DNA of 64,000 nt, from positions 34,427,186 to 34,491,185 of the forward strand of contig OZ034968.1 of the NCBI GenBank assembly GCA_964030785.1, read 5' to 3'. The DNA is from Siderastrea siderea. Lineage: Eukaryota; Cnidaria; Anthozoa; Scleractinia; Rhizangiidae. The translations under genes and the position numbers were made by a program. The notes beneath the pieces were generated by a model that was not told the origin of the DNA, searched no databases, and saw nothing but the letters and a program-made list of their open reading frames with translations. Below, piece after piece: positions 21,375-33,742 of the stretch. Within the stretch, counting starts at the first letter, position 1; each line of letters begins with the position of its first letter.

Positions 21375-23406
21375 ATGTCACAACTTGTTGCTCGTTTTGC
21401 CGCTGTAGTTTTGCTGCTTGTTTCACTGAGCGGACTGAATTCAGCCAACTTTTGGAGGCCGCCGATACGTCTGCCATCTAATCCAAAGGACCAGTATTAT
21501 GAGTGTAAGTTGTAATGAAAGTTTTAATGTTTATTAATTTCACATGATCGGTGTAACATTGATAACCTTTCACAGAAGCTATCAAACAAGGAGCGAGCTG
21601 CTGTTCCTCCCAAAAATACGGTTGAATACCAATATCTTAACCAATTAAAGTATTCCATGGCCAGAGGTATCGAGAGTCAATTACCATAAAAGAGCGAAGC
21701 AAGAGAGACTGCTTTTTGGTTCAATTAAGTTAGCAAGATACTACTGTCAAATCCTCCAGTCTAAAAAATACCAACCTGAAAACGAACTTTTGAAAACGTT
21801 GTTTACCTTAGGTGCCCATGTTAAAATTATTAGTTTTTGTCTTGTGCTCTAGGTAGGACTGTGCTTCTGGTAAGATGCCTCTAAACACTCAAGGCACAGA
21901 GAAAGTTCTGCATTAATGTCAGTTATACTGCAAGTTCTGACTTTTAATCATCTGTGAATGTGTTTTTTACGGTAATAGGGTTAGTTTTCGTTACAATTTT
22001 TTAATGTCAAGTCTTTTTTATGATGTTTTGCAGCTTTTCAAAATGTTTCTTCTCCCAATGTCACTGCAAGTAAGCTAATGACCAACTTCTTACATTCGTC
22101 CCAAAACCTCTGATCGTACAAGGAGGCAATCTCCGAGGTACATTGAAGATATTGTGGTGGTCATGGATGGCTCCGGGTCTGTTGATGAATGCGAATTCAA
22201 CAAAGGAAAGAAAGCACTTAAACACATGATGAGTTTAGCGAGCGTTAGCGGTAGTGACGCGAACTACGCAGCAGTTACCTTTGCTTCCTCAGTCGACGTG
22301 AACTTCAAGTTTTTACCATACTCCAAAGCAGCGATTGAGATCATAAAAATTCCTTATCCAGGTGGCGGCACGAACACTCAGGCTGGTTTGACGGAGGCCA
22401 AGAAACTGTTTGACGATCCTTCATCAGGTACGTTATTAGATTGGTGAGATGACAAATAATAAAATAGCAGTTGAAACGAAGAAGAACGCCTGAGCAAGTG
22501 AATGCCTCAACTGATACAAAAGCGTGGGCAAAGGAAACAAAATTAAAGTTGTGTGTAAACAAAATGAACTAAGTGTGAACAAACGAATCAAAGTTGTACG
22601 AGACACAACCAAAATAGGGTAAGTTGGGGGAAATTTGGATTATTCTTAAAAATGGCATCAGTAGTTTAGAATTCTTATGTGACGATTGGGGGCAAATCCC
22701 TTGCTCTTTTGAGGAATATGAAATTTACTAATACGTTAGCTACCTGCACGATTTTTTCCTTTATGTTTAAATAACTTTGCAATCAGTCCTTGTTACTTTA
22801 CGGCCATTTTCTTTTTCTTCCTTTATTTTTTTAAACTGGCGTCCGTGGAACGATCTGACCGCTTCGGTTTCCATATTCTGCTTTTGAGCAATGTTTCTGA
22901 TTGGTTCCAAGTTAGTTGATATTTACCAATCAAAAGTGTCTGACAATATAGCTGACAGTAGTGAATTCTGTGGCGGGTTTGTTTTTGAGGTGGTGCATCT
23001 TGGGAACGGCTTTGGGGATTCTGAAGAATTTTTTTTGACGATAATTGACGCCTTGAAATTCTTTTTATAACCGTGAATGTTCTGCCGTTTTTTGAAAGGT
23101 CGTCGTTATAACTCAAGGAAGATGGTTTTCCTTGTCACTGATGGCCAATCAAACGTTGAGCAACAACTCACCATTCCCAAAGCAGACGCGCTGAAAAACA
23201 GCGGGGTGCAGATTTTCGTCGTTGCCGTTGGCACGTACATCAATGGCATTGACGAAATGGTGAAAGTGGCCTCATATCCGCCGCAGCAGTTTCTGTTCAG
23301 GGTCAAGACTCTCCAGCAATTCTGGAATGTTGTTAAGTTGATTATAAAGGAAGTCTCTCCCGGTAAATACACAACCATTAATGGACAGAATGACCCGTCC
23401 TGTTGA
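21375..23406 (+). pseudogene. Secreted vWA-domain protein, copy B (single 2-nt frameshift)
   Basis: Exon 1 (21375-21504) encodes a signal peptide ending near LSGLNSA and then LPSNPKDQYYE. Exon 2 (22034-22427) encodes the propeptide (NVTASKLMTNFLH), a basic RTRR cleavage site and the MIDAS motif DGSGS. Exon 3 (23099-23406) encodes KMVFLVTDGQSNV through to QNDPSC and a stop. Splice sites are canonical. The only lesion I find is the loss of 2 nt near 22092, where copy C has CTGCACATTCGT and B has TTACATTCGT. Exon 2 is 394 nt where 396 would keep frame. Restoring frame would give about 277 residues. It could be a very young pseudogene, an allele, or a consensus error. Confidence 0.85.
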
Positions 23407-24040
23407 ACAGATTTCTCAGTTACTAAACAAAAAGCTAGATAGCTTTGCTTTGATCGCTGTGCCTGTTAGATAGCTTTGGTTTTGATTTCTATTTCGTGAC
23501 CCGGAATAGATTTCGACCACAACCTTAAGGTCAGTTTAGCATTGTCTTTGGAAAATAGGTGAAACACTGACGTTAGCCAAGATTTCCAACAATTAACTTA
23601 ACCCTTCGGAAACTATACAACTAGGTAAGGCAACCTTTATTTTTTTTTAATAAGGCTTTAATTCCAAACCATTTATTAAGTTCCAAGGCCAGAAGGCTTA
23701 CAACAAAACAAAATTGCATACTATTATTGCCAATTAAATAACATTAATCTTAATCTGAAATTTATCTGTTTTCATATAGCCCTATTTACATTTGATTGGT
23801 GTCTCTGCATAAATGCGCTATTACAGCACAACATACTTTACCTTGCGTGTGTTCGCACCGAAATTGCTTAAAGTTTCTTTTCATTATGATAGAAGCAAAC
23901 TTTTAAATAGGCTAAACTCATAGACACTGTAATCAGATTTTAGGGAAACAAAATATCTTTTTCTGATAACTGGTGATATTCTTTTAAATGTCAGCTCCTT
24001 CATATGATCATTTGTCGATGTTCTTTGTAAATGGCTTTCA
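23407..24040. other. Downstream of vWA-B, no further gene
   Basis: This is probably 3' untranslated and intergenic sequence. No open frame of note and no match to the other vWA 3' regions is obvious. Confidence 0.35.
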
Positions 24041-24171
24041 TTTAGCTTTTATATTCCTTTGTTGTTAGTAAGTATGTATTGAATTGTTTTAGTCAGGACT
24101 CCTATTCATAACAGTTGCCTTACTCCTGAAAGAAGGGAAAAATAAAGCAATATTGCTATTATTGTTATTGA
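24041..24171 (+). mobile_element. LINE-like 3' tail
   Basis: The pattern AGGACTCC, a short hairpin, AAAAATAAAGCAATATT and then a simple ATTGTTATT tail resembles the 3' end of non-LTR retrotransposons. No reverse-transcriptase coding sequence precedes it, so it would be a 5'-truncated copy. It could instead be the polyadenylation end of vWA-B. Confidence 0.35.
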
Positions 24172-24821
24172 GAGGTTGGGTGTTTTCACTCTTACCTTGT
24201 TTGTTTGTTTTCGTTTTTTTTTGTGCGGTCAAAACAAGCTTGTCACAGCGTTACCAACGTTCTCTGGCGTTGTTCCATTACTTGCCTGAATTGTAAGGTA
24301 ATCTTTGACAAATGACACGTATGTGTATTGTCGATATTTCTAATTGCCTTTTTTCTAATCGCTTGGCTAGTCCAAACAAGTATCGAAACTCCCAGGATGT
24401 TTGAATCCTTCCCGTCGAAATTCGAGAATTTCCGACTACCGCGGGCTTCTCCGGCTGCTGTGACCATACAGACCACACAGCGTTGTTTTCTTCGGAAGTT
24501 AAATGAAATCGCTGTTCCAGTCATCGGATTTGAGTTGTGGCCTCTAATGTCAAATATTTCAGTCTCAGCACTCTAGATCTATGTAAAAGCTCCGATATCA
24601 GTTCTTTAATAAAAGAACACAAAAAAGATACAAAGATACCAAACGTCTATGAATCGTTTCATATACCTCACCGGAACTAAATTTCACAGTAATAGCGAAT
24701 GGTCGTGCCAGAATAGTGTTTTAAGATTGAATCGCCTTGGAATATAAAATTAAACCGTTAAACCGGAAGTGAAATGATATGGACTTTCCAAATTAAGGTA
24801 CCCTATGTATATCCTAATCCT

Positions 24822-25052
24822 TGGACTCGAAATCCTGACTCAAGATCCTAATTCGAGATCTTAACTCGAAATCCTGACTCGAAATCCTGACTCGAGATCC
24901 TGACTTGAAATCCTGACTCGAGATCCTGACTCGAGATCCTGACTCGAGACCCTGACTCGAGATCCTGACTCGAAATCCCGACTCGAAAGTCCGACTTAAG
25001 AACCTGACTCGAAATCCTGACTCGGGATCCGACTCGAAATCCTGACTTGAAA
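24822..25052 (+). repeat. 13-bp satellite
   Basis: About 17-18 imperfect tandem copies of TCGAGATCCTGAC occur, alternating with TCGAAATCCTGAC. Many units contain CTCGAG. Confidence 0.9.
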
Positions 25053-25104
25053 GTTAGTTTATCTCTAAGAAAGAGCCGAAAACAAGGCCCATTACATCGG
25101 GTGG

Positions 25105-25632
25105 TGTGTAAATAATGACTTTATTACCGTGTCAAACAAGAATCTAGCAGAGGGGACTTCCCACTGCTAATAGAGGACACCTAACTTTCTAAAATACAAT
25201 CTAAAAATACAAAACGAATTAGCATAGAGTTAACACTAGAATACTAAGAGTTAGAATTAAAAACTACTAATGATTACTTACACAACATACATACTACAAA
25301 AACTCCATTTATAATTATAAAAAAATTCTAAAATCTTGTAATTAAAATCGTAATAAAAAAATAAAAAAATTACGAATTGCAAAGGTAGCAGCCACTACAT
25401 CCATCTAAAATGCTACTTAAATCAAGACTGCGCATCCGGGTCTTAAACTGCTGAAGACTGGGAGCCGATCTGTCCTTGCTTGGTATCTTGCTCCAAAGTC
25501 TTGGACCTAGGTATCGAATTGAGTGTTTTCCGTGCGTAACTGTGTTAAAACTAGGTTGATAAAAATCTTTGTGCCGTAAATTGTAAGCGTGGCTGTTGGT
25601 CAGAAACATGTCAATTAACATATAAAAGAATT
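25105..25632 (-). mobile_element. 5'-truncated LINE, C-terminal end of ORF2 and 3' UTR
   Basis: The minus-strand frame 25621-25370 reads YNLRHK, then SIRYLGPRLWSKIPS and SLQQFKTRMRSL. This is the usual C-terminus of CR1/L2/jockey-type reverse transcriptases (a His-rich YNxRH block, then G..LW..IP). A 3' UTR follows down to an AATAAA (GGTAATAAAGTCATT) near 25120. The catalytic domain is absent, as expected for a 5'-truncated insertion. Confidence 0.75.
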
Positions 25633-25639
25633 CCTGTTC

Positions 25640-27110
25640 ATTCCAGTTTTTCAGTTACCAATCACAATCACTTGTTTTTTTATCTAAAAGAAAATAATTT
25701 CGAAAAAAAAATGTGGGAAATTTTTTACGAGCCGTTGTCGTTGATGGAAATGATTTGAAATTCTCCCAAACTTTGCCCAACACGAGAAGTGTAGACAATA
25801 ACCAGATCATTTCCACAAACCTTAATGGTTTATTTTTGCCCTTTTGTGAGGAGAATTGTTGGTAATTTAGACGTTCTATTAAGCGGTGTGGAGAACCCCT
25901 CTCTGATGTCTTCAAACTGATGAAACCAAACGGTGTTAATGAATCGAACTCACCAATTAATTTTAATAAACGATTGACAAATAGAATGTGGAAATGCACC
26001 TTCCATTTGTTAGATAAGTCCTGTCCCAGAGATCCGTTCATATGTCGCCCTACAAAGGATCTAAACTCTAGGGTTGTTAGTATTTTAGGAGTTCCGGAAT
26101 TTTTCAGAGACAGTCAAGACGCTGGGGATATATTGCTTTTGTTTGGCTCATTCTGAACATGCTCCTTCAATTGTCCCAGGAGTCTCTAAATTCAGCTCGG
26201 TTTAAAGTCTTTCTAGGGCGGTATATAGGAGTTGGCAACAAGATTGTTCTGATTTCCATGCTTTGCTGATGCGTCCTTCAAGTCGCTCTGAAGGGGAACT
26301 GTTGTTTACAGGAAGCTAAATAGATCCCTCTCAGTGTTCAGTAGGAGACGCGTAACCGGGCAAAGTAAACGTTGTTTACCTTGTTTCAGTTGTTCTCATT
26401 TACTGATATTTTTATTAGCTGTTGGGCTGAGGTACATCGTTGTGTACCATGAACAAAATCTAGGCTGAATTTCATCACCAGGAACGTTCATTTCGTTATC
26501 ACAACAAAATCACGACAGCATATATCTGAGACAGTACCATTTGCAAAACCAGCCTTGTCGGCTGCACGCTATAGAAAAAGCTGGTTACACACAGGGAAGT
26601 TTTCCTTTACGAGTTCTTTGACAAGTTTATCTGCTCGTATGTATGATGTATAGGATAAACAAGCTTTCTTTGAAGAAAGACATCATTGACAATTTTAATT
26701 TTATCTGGTAAACAACACTTTCAACACTCAGAAAGGAGATTTGTGAAGGAAAATCGTACAAAATTTAGTCGTTCCGGTGGACAAAAAAAAAAAAAAAGAA
26801 AAGAAAACTAGACAAGAAATTCCTGCTTGTGTATGACCAGTTGAAATCTATCCGTTACGTTTCCATTGGCGACCAATCCCTACAGTCTTTCATGTGAAAA
26901 TGCATTCGACATGTGTATTCTCCGTTAAAAATAACGAGAGAAAACGCTAGCAACTTAGTTTGGATGTGTTTTAATTGTACTTAGGGCACTTTTTTGTTGG
27001 GGTCGTACGACAATGTGTGCAGCAGAGATGGCGTAGTAATGAGAGAAGATATGACTAAAGGGTTAGTTTCTAAAGAAACTGTGATGTTGCGTCGGTAGGG
27101 AAGTGAAACA
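25640..27110. other. No gene recognised
   Basis: A 128-codon minus frame (26041-25655) shows no domain, signal peptide or paralogue in the window. I treat it as chance. Confidence 0.35.
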
Positions 27111-27117
27111 AAAATTT

Positions 27118-27262
27118 GGGTTGATAAGGTGATTTGGCCACTGTAAGGGAATTTAAAAAAGCTGACGTTTCGAGTGTTAGCCCTTCGTCAGCGCGAACCG
27201 CTCAAAACGTCGGCTTTCAATTTCCTTACGGTGGCCAATGTACCTTATCAACTCAGTAGGTA
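27118..27262. mobile_element. Palindromic MITE
   Basis: GTTGATAAGGTGATTTGGCC and its mirror (GGCCAATGTACCTTATCAAC) bracket GACGTTTCGAGTGTTAGCCC and CTTCGTCAGCGCGAAC. The family also occurs, more diverged, at 7559-7701. Confidence 0.75.
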
Positions 27263-28147
27263 AACCCAAATTTGTGAATTGCAGCAGTAAGAGCACTTGC
27301 CTTCGGTCACTGTATCCTGACTTCCGTGCATCTCGGAACTGTCGTTACATGTGTATGTGTAGGTGTAAATTGTTTTTGGTTTTCGTTTGCTTCGGGTCTC
27401 TGGGTTTCTCTTTCCTTAATAACCCACATTTTTAGATCCCACTTCGATCGAGGAAATGGAACCGCAGCATCGCGCAGAAATAGAGCTCAGGCAGGCCATC
27501 TTTATAGATTACTTCCCGCGATTAGCTACAATCATTTTTCACCGTGCCTTTTACAAAGCAACTGCTTCATGGTTTAAGCTGTGCCTACATCGAGTTATGG
27601 TGGACGCAAGATGTTTGGAGAGGACGAGAGACGCGTAAGAATTGCCGAGAGCAAGTCTAGCTTTTCTCATAAACCAAAGGACTTGCACCAAGTCTAATAA
27701 ACCAATTGTTAAATAATAGTTAGATCAGAAAGCATTGCAACAGTCGGTTAGGTTCGGAATAATGGCTCGGTCAAAAACTTTTCAAACAATAGTTTGATTG
27801 GAAATAATGAATCGACTGCAAACTATTAAAATGATTCAAACTAAGAAGATATCTACTCAAAATGTTTGTAATTTTCTTCTTTACCTGAGTAGTTATTTGC
27901 TGTTCTGAATAAAATTTTAATTTTTAAAACGAGGTCTCCACAGTGCGTAGTGTAAGACCCCTAAAAGCTTCGAAACCAAGATCATTCCCGTACCTCTAAA
28001 ATATTTATCGGATGTAAGTAAAACATATTTTTCCGTGAATAGTTTACCTTGGACTACCTCGTGATCTTCTTTTTTTGAGAATTTTCGTTTTTTCCCAATT
28101 GCACACCTTTGGTTGATATTTACAGACATCCGATAAATGACCCGGGG

Positions 28148-28308
28148 TAAAATTTATCGTCAACCAAGAAGGCAAGTTACAATGGCTAAAGTATCAAGGC
28201 CCCTACGTGAAGGATTTCATGGACCCATGTGATAAAATTTCCTGTCCTTTTTCACCGCATGCACTGGATTGTATTCACATTAAAGGAAACCTTAAAGGTG
28301 GAACAAAA
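28148..28308 (+). pseudogene. Coding-like fragment of unknown origin
   Basis: After a stop at about 28139, a frame stays open for about 55 codons with a protein-like composition (GKLQWLKYQGPYVKDFMDPC, then KISCPFSPHALDCIHIKG). It ends in TAA at about 28308. There is no start codon or clear acceptor. It may be an exon remnant of an unrecognised gene or mobile element. Function is unknown. Confidence 0.25.
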
Positions 28309-28360
28309 TAAACAATTCATAATAAGGAAGCCTACAAGAGGTTTTTTTTTGGCCTTACAG

Positions 28361-28647
28361 TGTATCTTTTGAAATCAAAATTTTACATAAAAAGACAAAC
28401 ATCGATTTTCTTCATACTACTACACCTTGTTTTTAACGTATGGCCAAAGTTCACTTTTGTTGGTTTCCAAGCAACCTCTTTTACCATAGCAGCGGTAAAG
28501 GACAATTTTACGGACTGATTCATTCCCGCATTCTTCTTCAATATCACTTTCTCTTTTGCAGCCTTTCGTGATATGTTGGAAAGATGGTGTAACAGCAAGG
28601 AAATCGAAGTTTGTCTTGCATGCGAAATTTTGATTTCAAAAGATACA
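28361..28647. mobile_element. 287-bp element with perfect 23-bp TIRs
   Basis: TGTATCTTTTGAAATCAAAA plus TTT at 28361 is mirrored exactly at 28625-28647. A short minus-strand frame inside is not recognisable. It is probably a small non-autonomous DNA element. Confidence 0.6.
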
Positions 28648-28891
28648 TTCCATCACAAAAAATGTTGCGAGCCTCCTAGACAATTAATATAATTTCTCAT
28701 GATGCACAAACCCGAAGCTTTTCCCTGTACCATCCCCGCCCCTGGCCACGTTTTACACACATTGCCTATAACCTTTCGCAAAAGTTTCCTTCTGTGAAAA
28801 ACACATCTTGTGGAATATTATAATTTAAAAAGTCTTGTGTGGTATGCTGTTGTTATCATGATCATTTTCTTTTATTATTTAAACGACTTTA

Positions 28892-29007
28892 AGTGGATGA
28901 ATGTCTCATTATCAAAACTATAAAGCCCACTCTCTTATCACGTGGCATTGATGTAGATCAGTTGCCCGATGGAGAGGTCAAGAAGGCAAAACGTTGGCTA
29001 AATTCTG
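28892..29007 (+). pseudogene. Exon-like fragment with a splice donor
   Basis: An open frame (ECLIIKTIKPTLLSRGIDVD, then QLPDGEVKKAKRWLNSG) runs from a possible acceptor (TTTAAG) to a consensus donor G/GTAAGC at 29008. The composition is protein-like. I do not recognise it and see no partner exons. Confidence 0.3.
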
Positions 29008-29129
29008 GTAAGCACACGTGAAATGTACAAAGCTAACAGCCCACCATCTTGATGAAGGAATAAAGGAATAAGGGAAGAAATGAACCTTGCTAAGAGTGTA
29101 CATGTAGGGTTCACCGCAAAGTAATTGCC

Positions 29130-30290
29130 GAATCATTCGGTAAAACACACTATAATTGTACGTTGTTTAATCGACCAAATGAAAGCGTGTGCATGAAAAT
29201 TTGGGAACAATTATCACTTAAATCGGCCTTATGTGAGGACACTGCTTGAAAAGATTGCCGATGATACAACACGGAAACAACTCCAACTCGAAACTTCTTT
29301 TTGCCGTTTGATTTCAGATTTATAGTTCATAATTTAGAGGTATGATTAACCATGACGTGTTTTCGCTGCTATCAACAGAAGTAAAAAGTAATAATAATAA
29401 TGGTGTGTGCAAAGTACAATGTTAGATTTAGCGAGTTCTTGAGCTGTATTTCCTTAGTAAAAAGTATTTTACATTTTTCAATCACCTAACTGATGGCGTT
29501 AAATTTGAGACCTGTTTTAATTTGTAATAGCATATTCATGAAATCAAATTGCATAAAAATACTAGAAAACCTCAGCGAAGTGATTGACACTGAAAGAAAA
29601 GCCACCGACCCTTGTGATTTTGGGCGTCGATTTCTTTGCCCTTGTTAGACGTGAAAAATGACATGTTCAGTAGCATTAATTATGCGCGTAAAGTGCCCTG
29701 TGTTAATTTTAGCAAGTAATTGAACTATAATAAAATTACTAGTTAGCTTAATGGAACCACCGCATTGTCATCACATAGGAAATACATCCTTGAAGCTCTT
29801 GCTTGTAAAAATAACCTAAATTCGACTTTCTTATGAGCAATGAAAGTAATATCGAAACCAACATAGTTTTACATATTATATACTTTTGCTTTCAGCAATT
29901 TTACTGCCGAAACTTACAGTTAGGCCTGGATAAATTCGAGGCAACAACACGTAACGCTGTTAAATACAACTTTGCTGTGCGATGTTGAAAAAAGTTAAAT
30001 GTTGTTGGATTGCAAATGTGATGGTAAAAAAAAAAAACTTTGTTCGAGACATTCAACATCACTCGATATCACATAGCTCCGTTCTCAGGATTTATCTCTT
30101 ACATAAAATAGTTGTTGGACCCGGTCAGTTATTGCTCAAAGTGAAGGCTTCCGGTAAAAACACTAAGAAATTAGGCTGTTATTATAGTTTAATCGAACTA
30201 CTGAAAGCGTGTGCAGGAAAATTTAAGAACGTACCAATAAAATCGACCTTACGTGCGACCTCTGTAGGAAAAACGCTACTCAGAAGCCTT
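29130..30290 (+). repeat. Pair of diverged repeats
   Basis: About 29130-29260 and 30140-30290 share a sequence (GGTAAAAACACTA, GTTTAATCGAA, GAAAGCGTGTGCA, AATCG-CCTTA) in the same orientation. This points to a dispersed repeat. The open frame at 29982-30293 lies largely in it, so I do not call it a gene. Confidence 0.5.
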
Positions 30291-30299
30291 TAAGTAGGT

Positions 30300-31430
30300 A
30301 GTCACCCTTTAGAATCCACATAAACAAAAGGCTGAACCATATAACATTACACATCTTTGTCCCTGGAGGTTTGAAAGAATAAAAGTGTTTAAAATCCACG
30401 GTTTTGTCCTTCAATACCCAAGTATTATTTTCAGTTTGTACAATCATACTGTCATCGAATTCATGCTTATTCAGTTTCACAGTGATGCCATGTTTCTGCG
30501 TTAAAGTTCTTGCTACGTGTGTTGAAAAACAATACCTAAAACATTTTTGATGGCAGTCCAAAATCGGTGATTTTTCGTGACAAAATGCCTATTTGAATAC
30601 CGCACCTTTTTCTCATGACTCTCGGTAGAGTACTTGTAACTGCTTCTCTAATAGTGTCTCGTAATGTTATATGCAAATTACACTAGGAGTCGAAATATGG
30701 CTGATGAAATGTAAGATGAGTTTTTTACGAACGAATATCATTTCATTTTGGCTAACGACACACCTGCGGTAGAAAAAGTACATTTTATGATTCTGGTAAA
30801 TTAATACCGTGCCTTTTTGGAGTACACAATCAGTCTTAATGTACCACATAGTGCGGCGAATACTGGTTTGAAGTGGCTCTTACACAAGAGTAACTGTGAT
30901 AGGCCACGTGGTTTATTTTCCTTTTGTTGTTTCCAGACCAATGACTTGAACTCATGATTAGTTTCACCTTCACACTGATGGAACACCCGTTTCTGCGTTC
31001 ACATTTTATGTACCGTATGAACAATTAAACTTCGTTGTTGTTCTTTTGCCAATCAAACCGAAATAAATGTTTTCGTGTCAAAATTGATGAGTTAATTAAC
31101 CAGCGCATCCCGCTGGTACTCAGGGTTAGAGTTAAAGGACCCCTACCATCCGACTGTCTATATCTGATTAAAAACCATTTCTCTTGTCTTCCGGTTGAGT
31201 ATTTCTAAGAAATTTTGAGTGTTATAAATGGCCATATCGCCTCACCATACAACGAGGTTAATAACATGACTGATAAAGCAGTCACGTATTTAAGACATAT
31301 TTGGTTAAATGATTTACCAAAGATAATTGATTTGATTAGGCGCCTGTAATTTCTTCACATCGACGCTCTAAAGCACTGCAAACGGCAAGACCACTCATGT
31401 TCTTCCCTTGGAAGCGCGGTGTTAAAACTT
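30300..31430. other. No gene recognised
   Basis: A 93-codon minus frame (30561-30280) has a plausible composition (KHGITVKLNKHEFDDSMIV) but no domain, signal peptide or splice context that I can identify. Confidence 0.3.
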
Positions 31431-31435
31431 GAAAA

Positions 31436-31515
31436 TGTCAGAATTTAGTCTCTTGCCATCCTGATTTGCCTACTTCTTTTCGCTACTGGGACCATATAGA
31501 GTTGCGGATACTGGT
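31436..31515 (+). pseudogene. Decayed extra first exon upstream of vWA-C
   Basis: AAACTTGAAAATGTCAGAAT is followed by a sequence that parallels exon 1 of copy C (SEF, LICLL, FATG) but has a 1-nt shift and an early stop. It ends at a donor-like G/GTAAGTG. The upstream 40 bp also resemble the vWA-C 5' UTR. It is a duplicated first exon about 275 bp before the working one. Confidence 0.6.
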
Positions 31516-31710
31516 AAGTGCTCTTCACACAACAGTAACCGATAAAACAGATATATATTGACAAAGATATTATTTCACTGATATACTTGTAGATATGTCT
31601 AGACAACTACAGTGCAATTTTACTTTTTCCCATAAGATCAGCCTACTTAACGCTCTGAATCATTCCACATCCCGTTCTTGCTTCGGAAGCTCGATGATCA
31701 AAACTTGAAG

Positions 31711-33742
31711 ATGCCAGAATTTGGTGCGTCTATTGCCACTGTCATTTGCCTGTTTGTGTTCGTTACCGGACAAACTTCTGCAATGTTCTGGCGACCCACT
31801 CCTTTGCCAACAAATCCAAAGGATCCTTACTACATGAGTAAGTTCATCAATTGTGAGAATTTTGTTTCTTCACAACAATATTCTACGGACTGCCTCGGCA
31901 ATCCAATTTCAGTTTCTTTGAATAAGAAATCATAAGAACCCTAGCATTTTGAACAGTTGTGGCTAATATTTAGCTTGGAACTGTTGCCTTGAATAGGATG
32001 CAGTTTTACGTGTATACGGCCAATGAACTTCATAGCACCGCGCATTTTTCATTTAGGTTTAGTAAAGGAAACTAAAGGACTCTTAAGGAAGTGAAAGGAT
32101 GCTGTACAATTTAATGTAGTGTCTTGTAAGGTTTTATTTGTCCATTCCCGCGGTGCTGTTTGTTTTTCCATTTAGGACTTCTTCAAGTTTAGAACTTTGA
32201 GTGAAAGGGTGCACTGTTGAAGGTAACAACATATCGTTCAATGATTTTTTTTTTGCAGAATTCGAAGTTGTACCACCAGCTAAAGTCACTGCAAACAAAC
32301 TCATGACAAATTTTCTGCACATTCGTCCGAAGATTAGTGCGCGCCGTAAGAGGGCACCCTTCATTGAAGATATCGTGGTAGTTATGGACGGCTCTGGATC
32401 GATTGGCAGTTGTGAATTCAACAAGGGAAAGAAAGCACTTAAACACATGATGGGGTTAGCGAACGTGCAAGGAAGTGACACGAAGTACGCTGCAGTTACC
32501 TATTCCAACTCAGCTACTGTCAACTTCAAGTTTTTGCCATACGCCACTGCAGCGAATAAAATGATGCAAATGTCTTACCCTTCTGGCATGACCAACACTC
32601 AAGCTGGACTGGTGGAAGCGAAGAAACTGTTTGACGACCCTTTATCAGGTACGTTTTCAGATACAATATTTATACGACAAAAACCAAAATTTATAAATGG
32701 ATATTAAACGATTAGTATTCTTTTAAACCGATCACACCTACGTAAGAAGGAAGCTTACATGGTTAGCATGCAATGGTTAGCAGTGCTTATTTAGTGCGCA
32801 AAATGACGATAATTTCTTGAGTCTGCTAATTTACTACAGTTGACTCAAATAACACGCAGAAAGGGTTATTTTAAGTAAAGGGTGTTATGATTCGAAGAAC
32901 CATCCCCGCTAAAAGTGGGAGAAGAAATGGGAGCTATTTTAATAACCCTACCTAATTGTTATATCCGAGGGCTCCGTATTACCTCTCCAAGCTATTTGCC
33001 TCAATTTTCCTTTACTACGCAAACAGTTTTAAAAGTGAATTTTATTCTCCTCGTTTTTTTTAATGGAACAATCCTATCTTGTCAATAACTGTAGTACTGT
33101 GTTAATGTGAAGCTCGAGTGGTGTGTAGAACAGCCATAATTATTTTTTAAATAATAACGTGCCATTTATGGCGACATATTTCGCGAAAATGACGTAATGG
33201 ATTCCATGGTTTTGAGATTTTTCTTCCAGTAATCGTCTAAAATGAATAAATGTACTGTGAGAGACTTTGCCAAAGCACTACTTTTATCACGAAAAGGAAG
33301 TGAACAATTGGTCAAAACGTCTGTGTTAATGTTCGTGGAGGTAAGAACATCTGAAATCCATTCGCAGGGGCACCTTCTGCATAAGGTTTAACTTATTGTA
33401 AATTTCTTCATACAAATATTTCCCATTTTTACAGGTCGCCGTGTTAACTCAAGGAAGATGGTTTTCCTTGTCACTGATGGCCAGTCAAATGTCCAGAAAC
33501 AGTTGACCATTCCTAAAGCAGACGCGCTGAAAAACAACGGGGTGCAGATCTACGTGGTTGCTGTTGGAACGTACATCAATGGCATTGACGAGTTGGTGAA
33601 AGTGGCCTCCTATCCGCCTGAGCATTTCATTTTCAGGGTGAAGAAACTGCAAGGATTCTGGAATATTATTAAGTTGATAATAAAAGAGGTCGCCCCACAG
33701 AAATACAAGATCATTAAGGGCCAGTACGACCCCCCCTGCTAA
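31711..33742 (+). CDS. Secreted vWA-domain protein, copy C (intact)
   Basis: This is the only complete gene in the window. Exon 1 (31711-31837) encodes a signal peptide (VICLFVFVTGQTSA) and LPTNPKDPYYM. Exon 2 (32259-32648) encodes VTANKLMTNFLHIRP, a furin-type site RRKR and half a vWA domain with MIDAS DGSGS. Exon 3 (33435-33742) encodes KMVFLVTDGQSNV through QYDPPC and a stop. The three exons sum to 825 nt, giving 274 residues. Both introns are phase 1 with canonical ends. Metal-site residues are present: DxSxS, Thr in NTQAGL, Asp in TDG. The Cys in GSCEF and the C-terminal Cys probably close the domain by a disulfide, as in matrilin-type domains. No collagen, EGF or membrane segment is present, so it should be a small soluble extracellular protein released from its propeptide. 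A TATA-like CATAAGA lies 80 bp upstream. Confidence 0.9.

Noticed and set aside
25655..26041. 128-codon minus-strand gene
   Set aside because: No signal peptide, domain, paralogue or splice context. The length is compatible with chance in AT-rich DNA.
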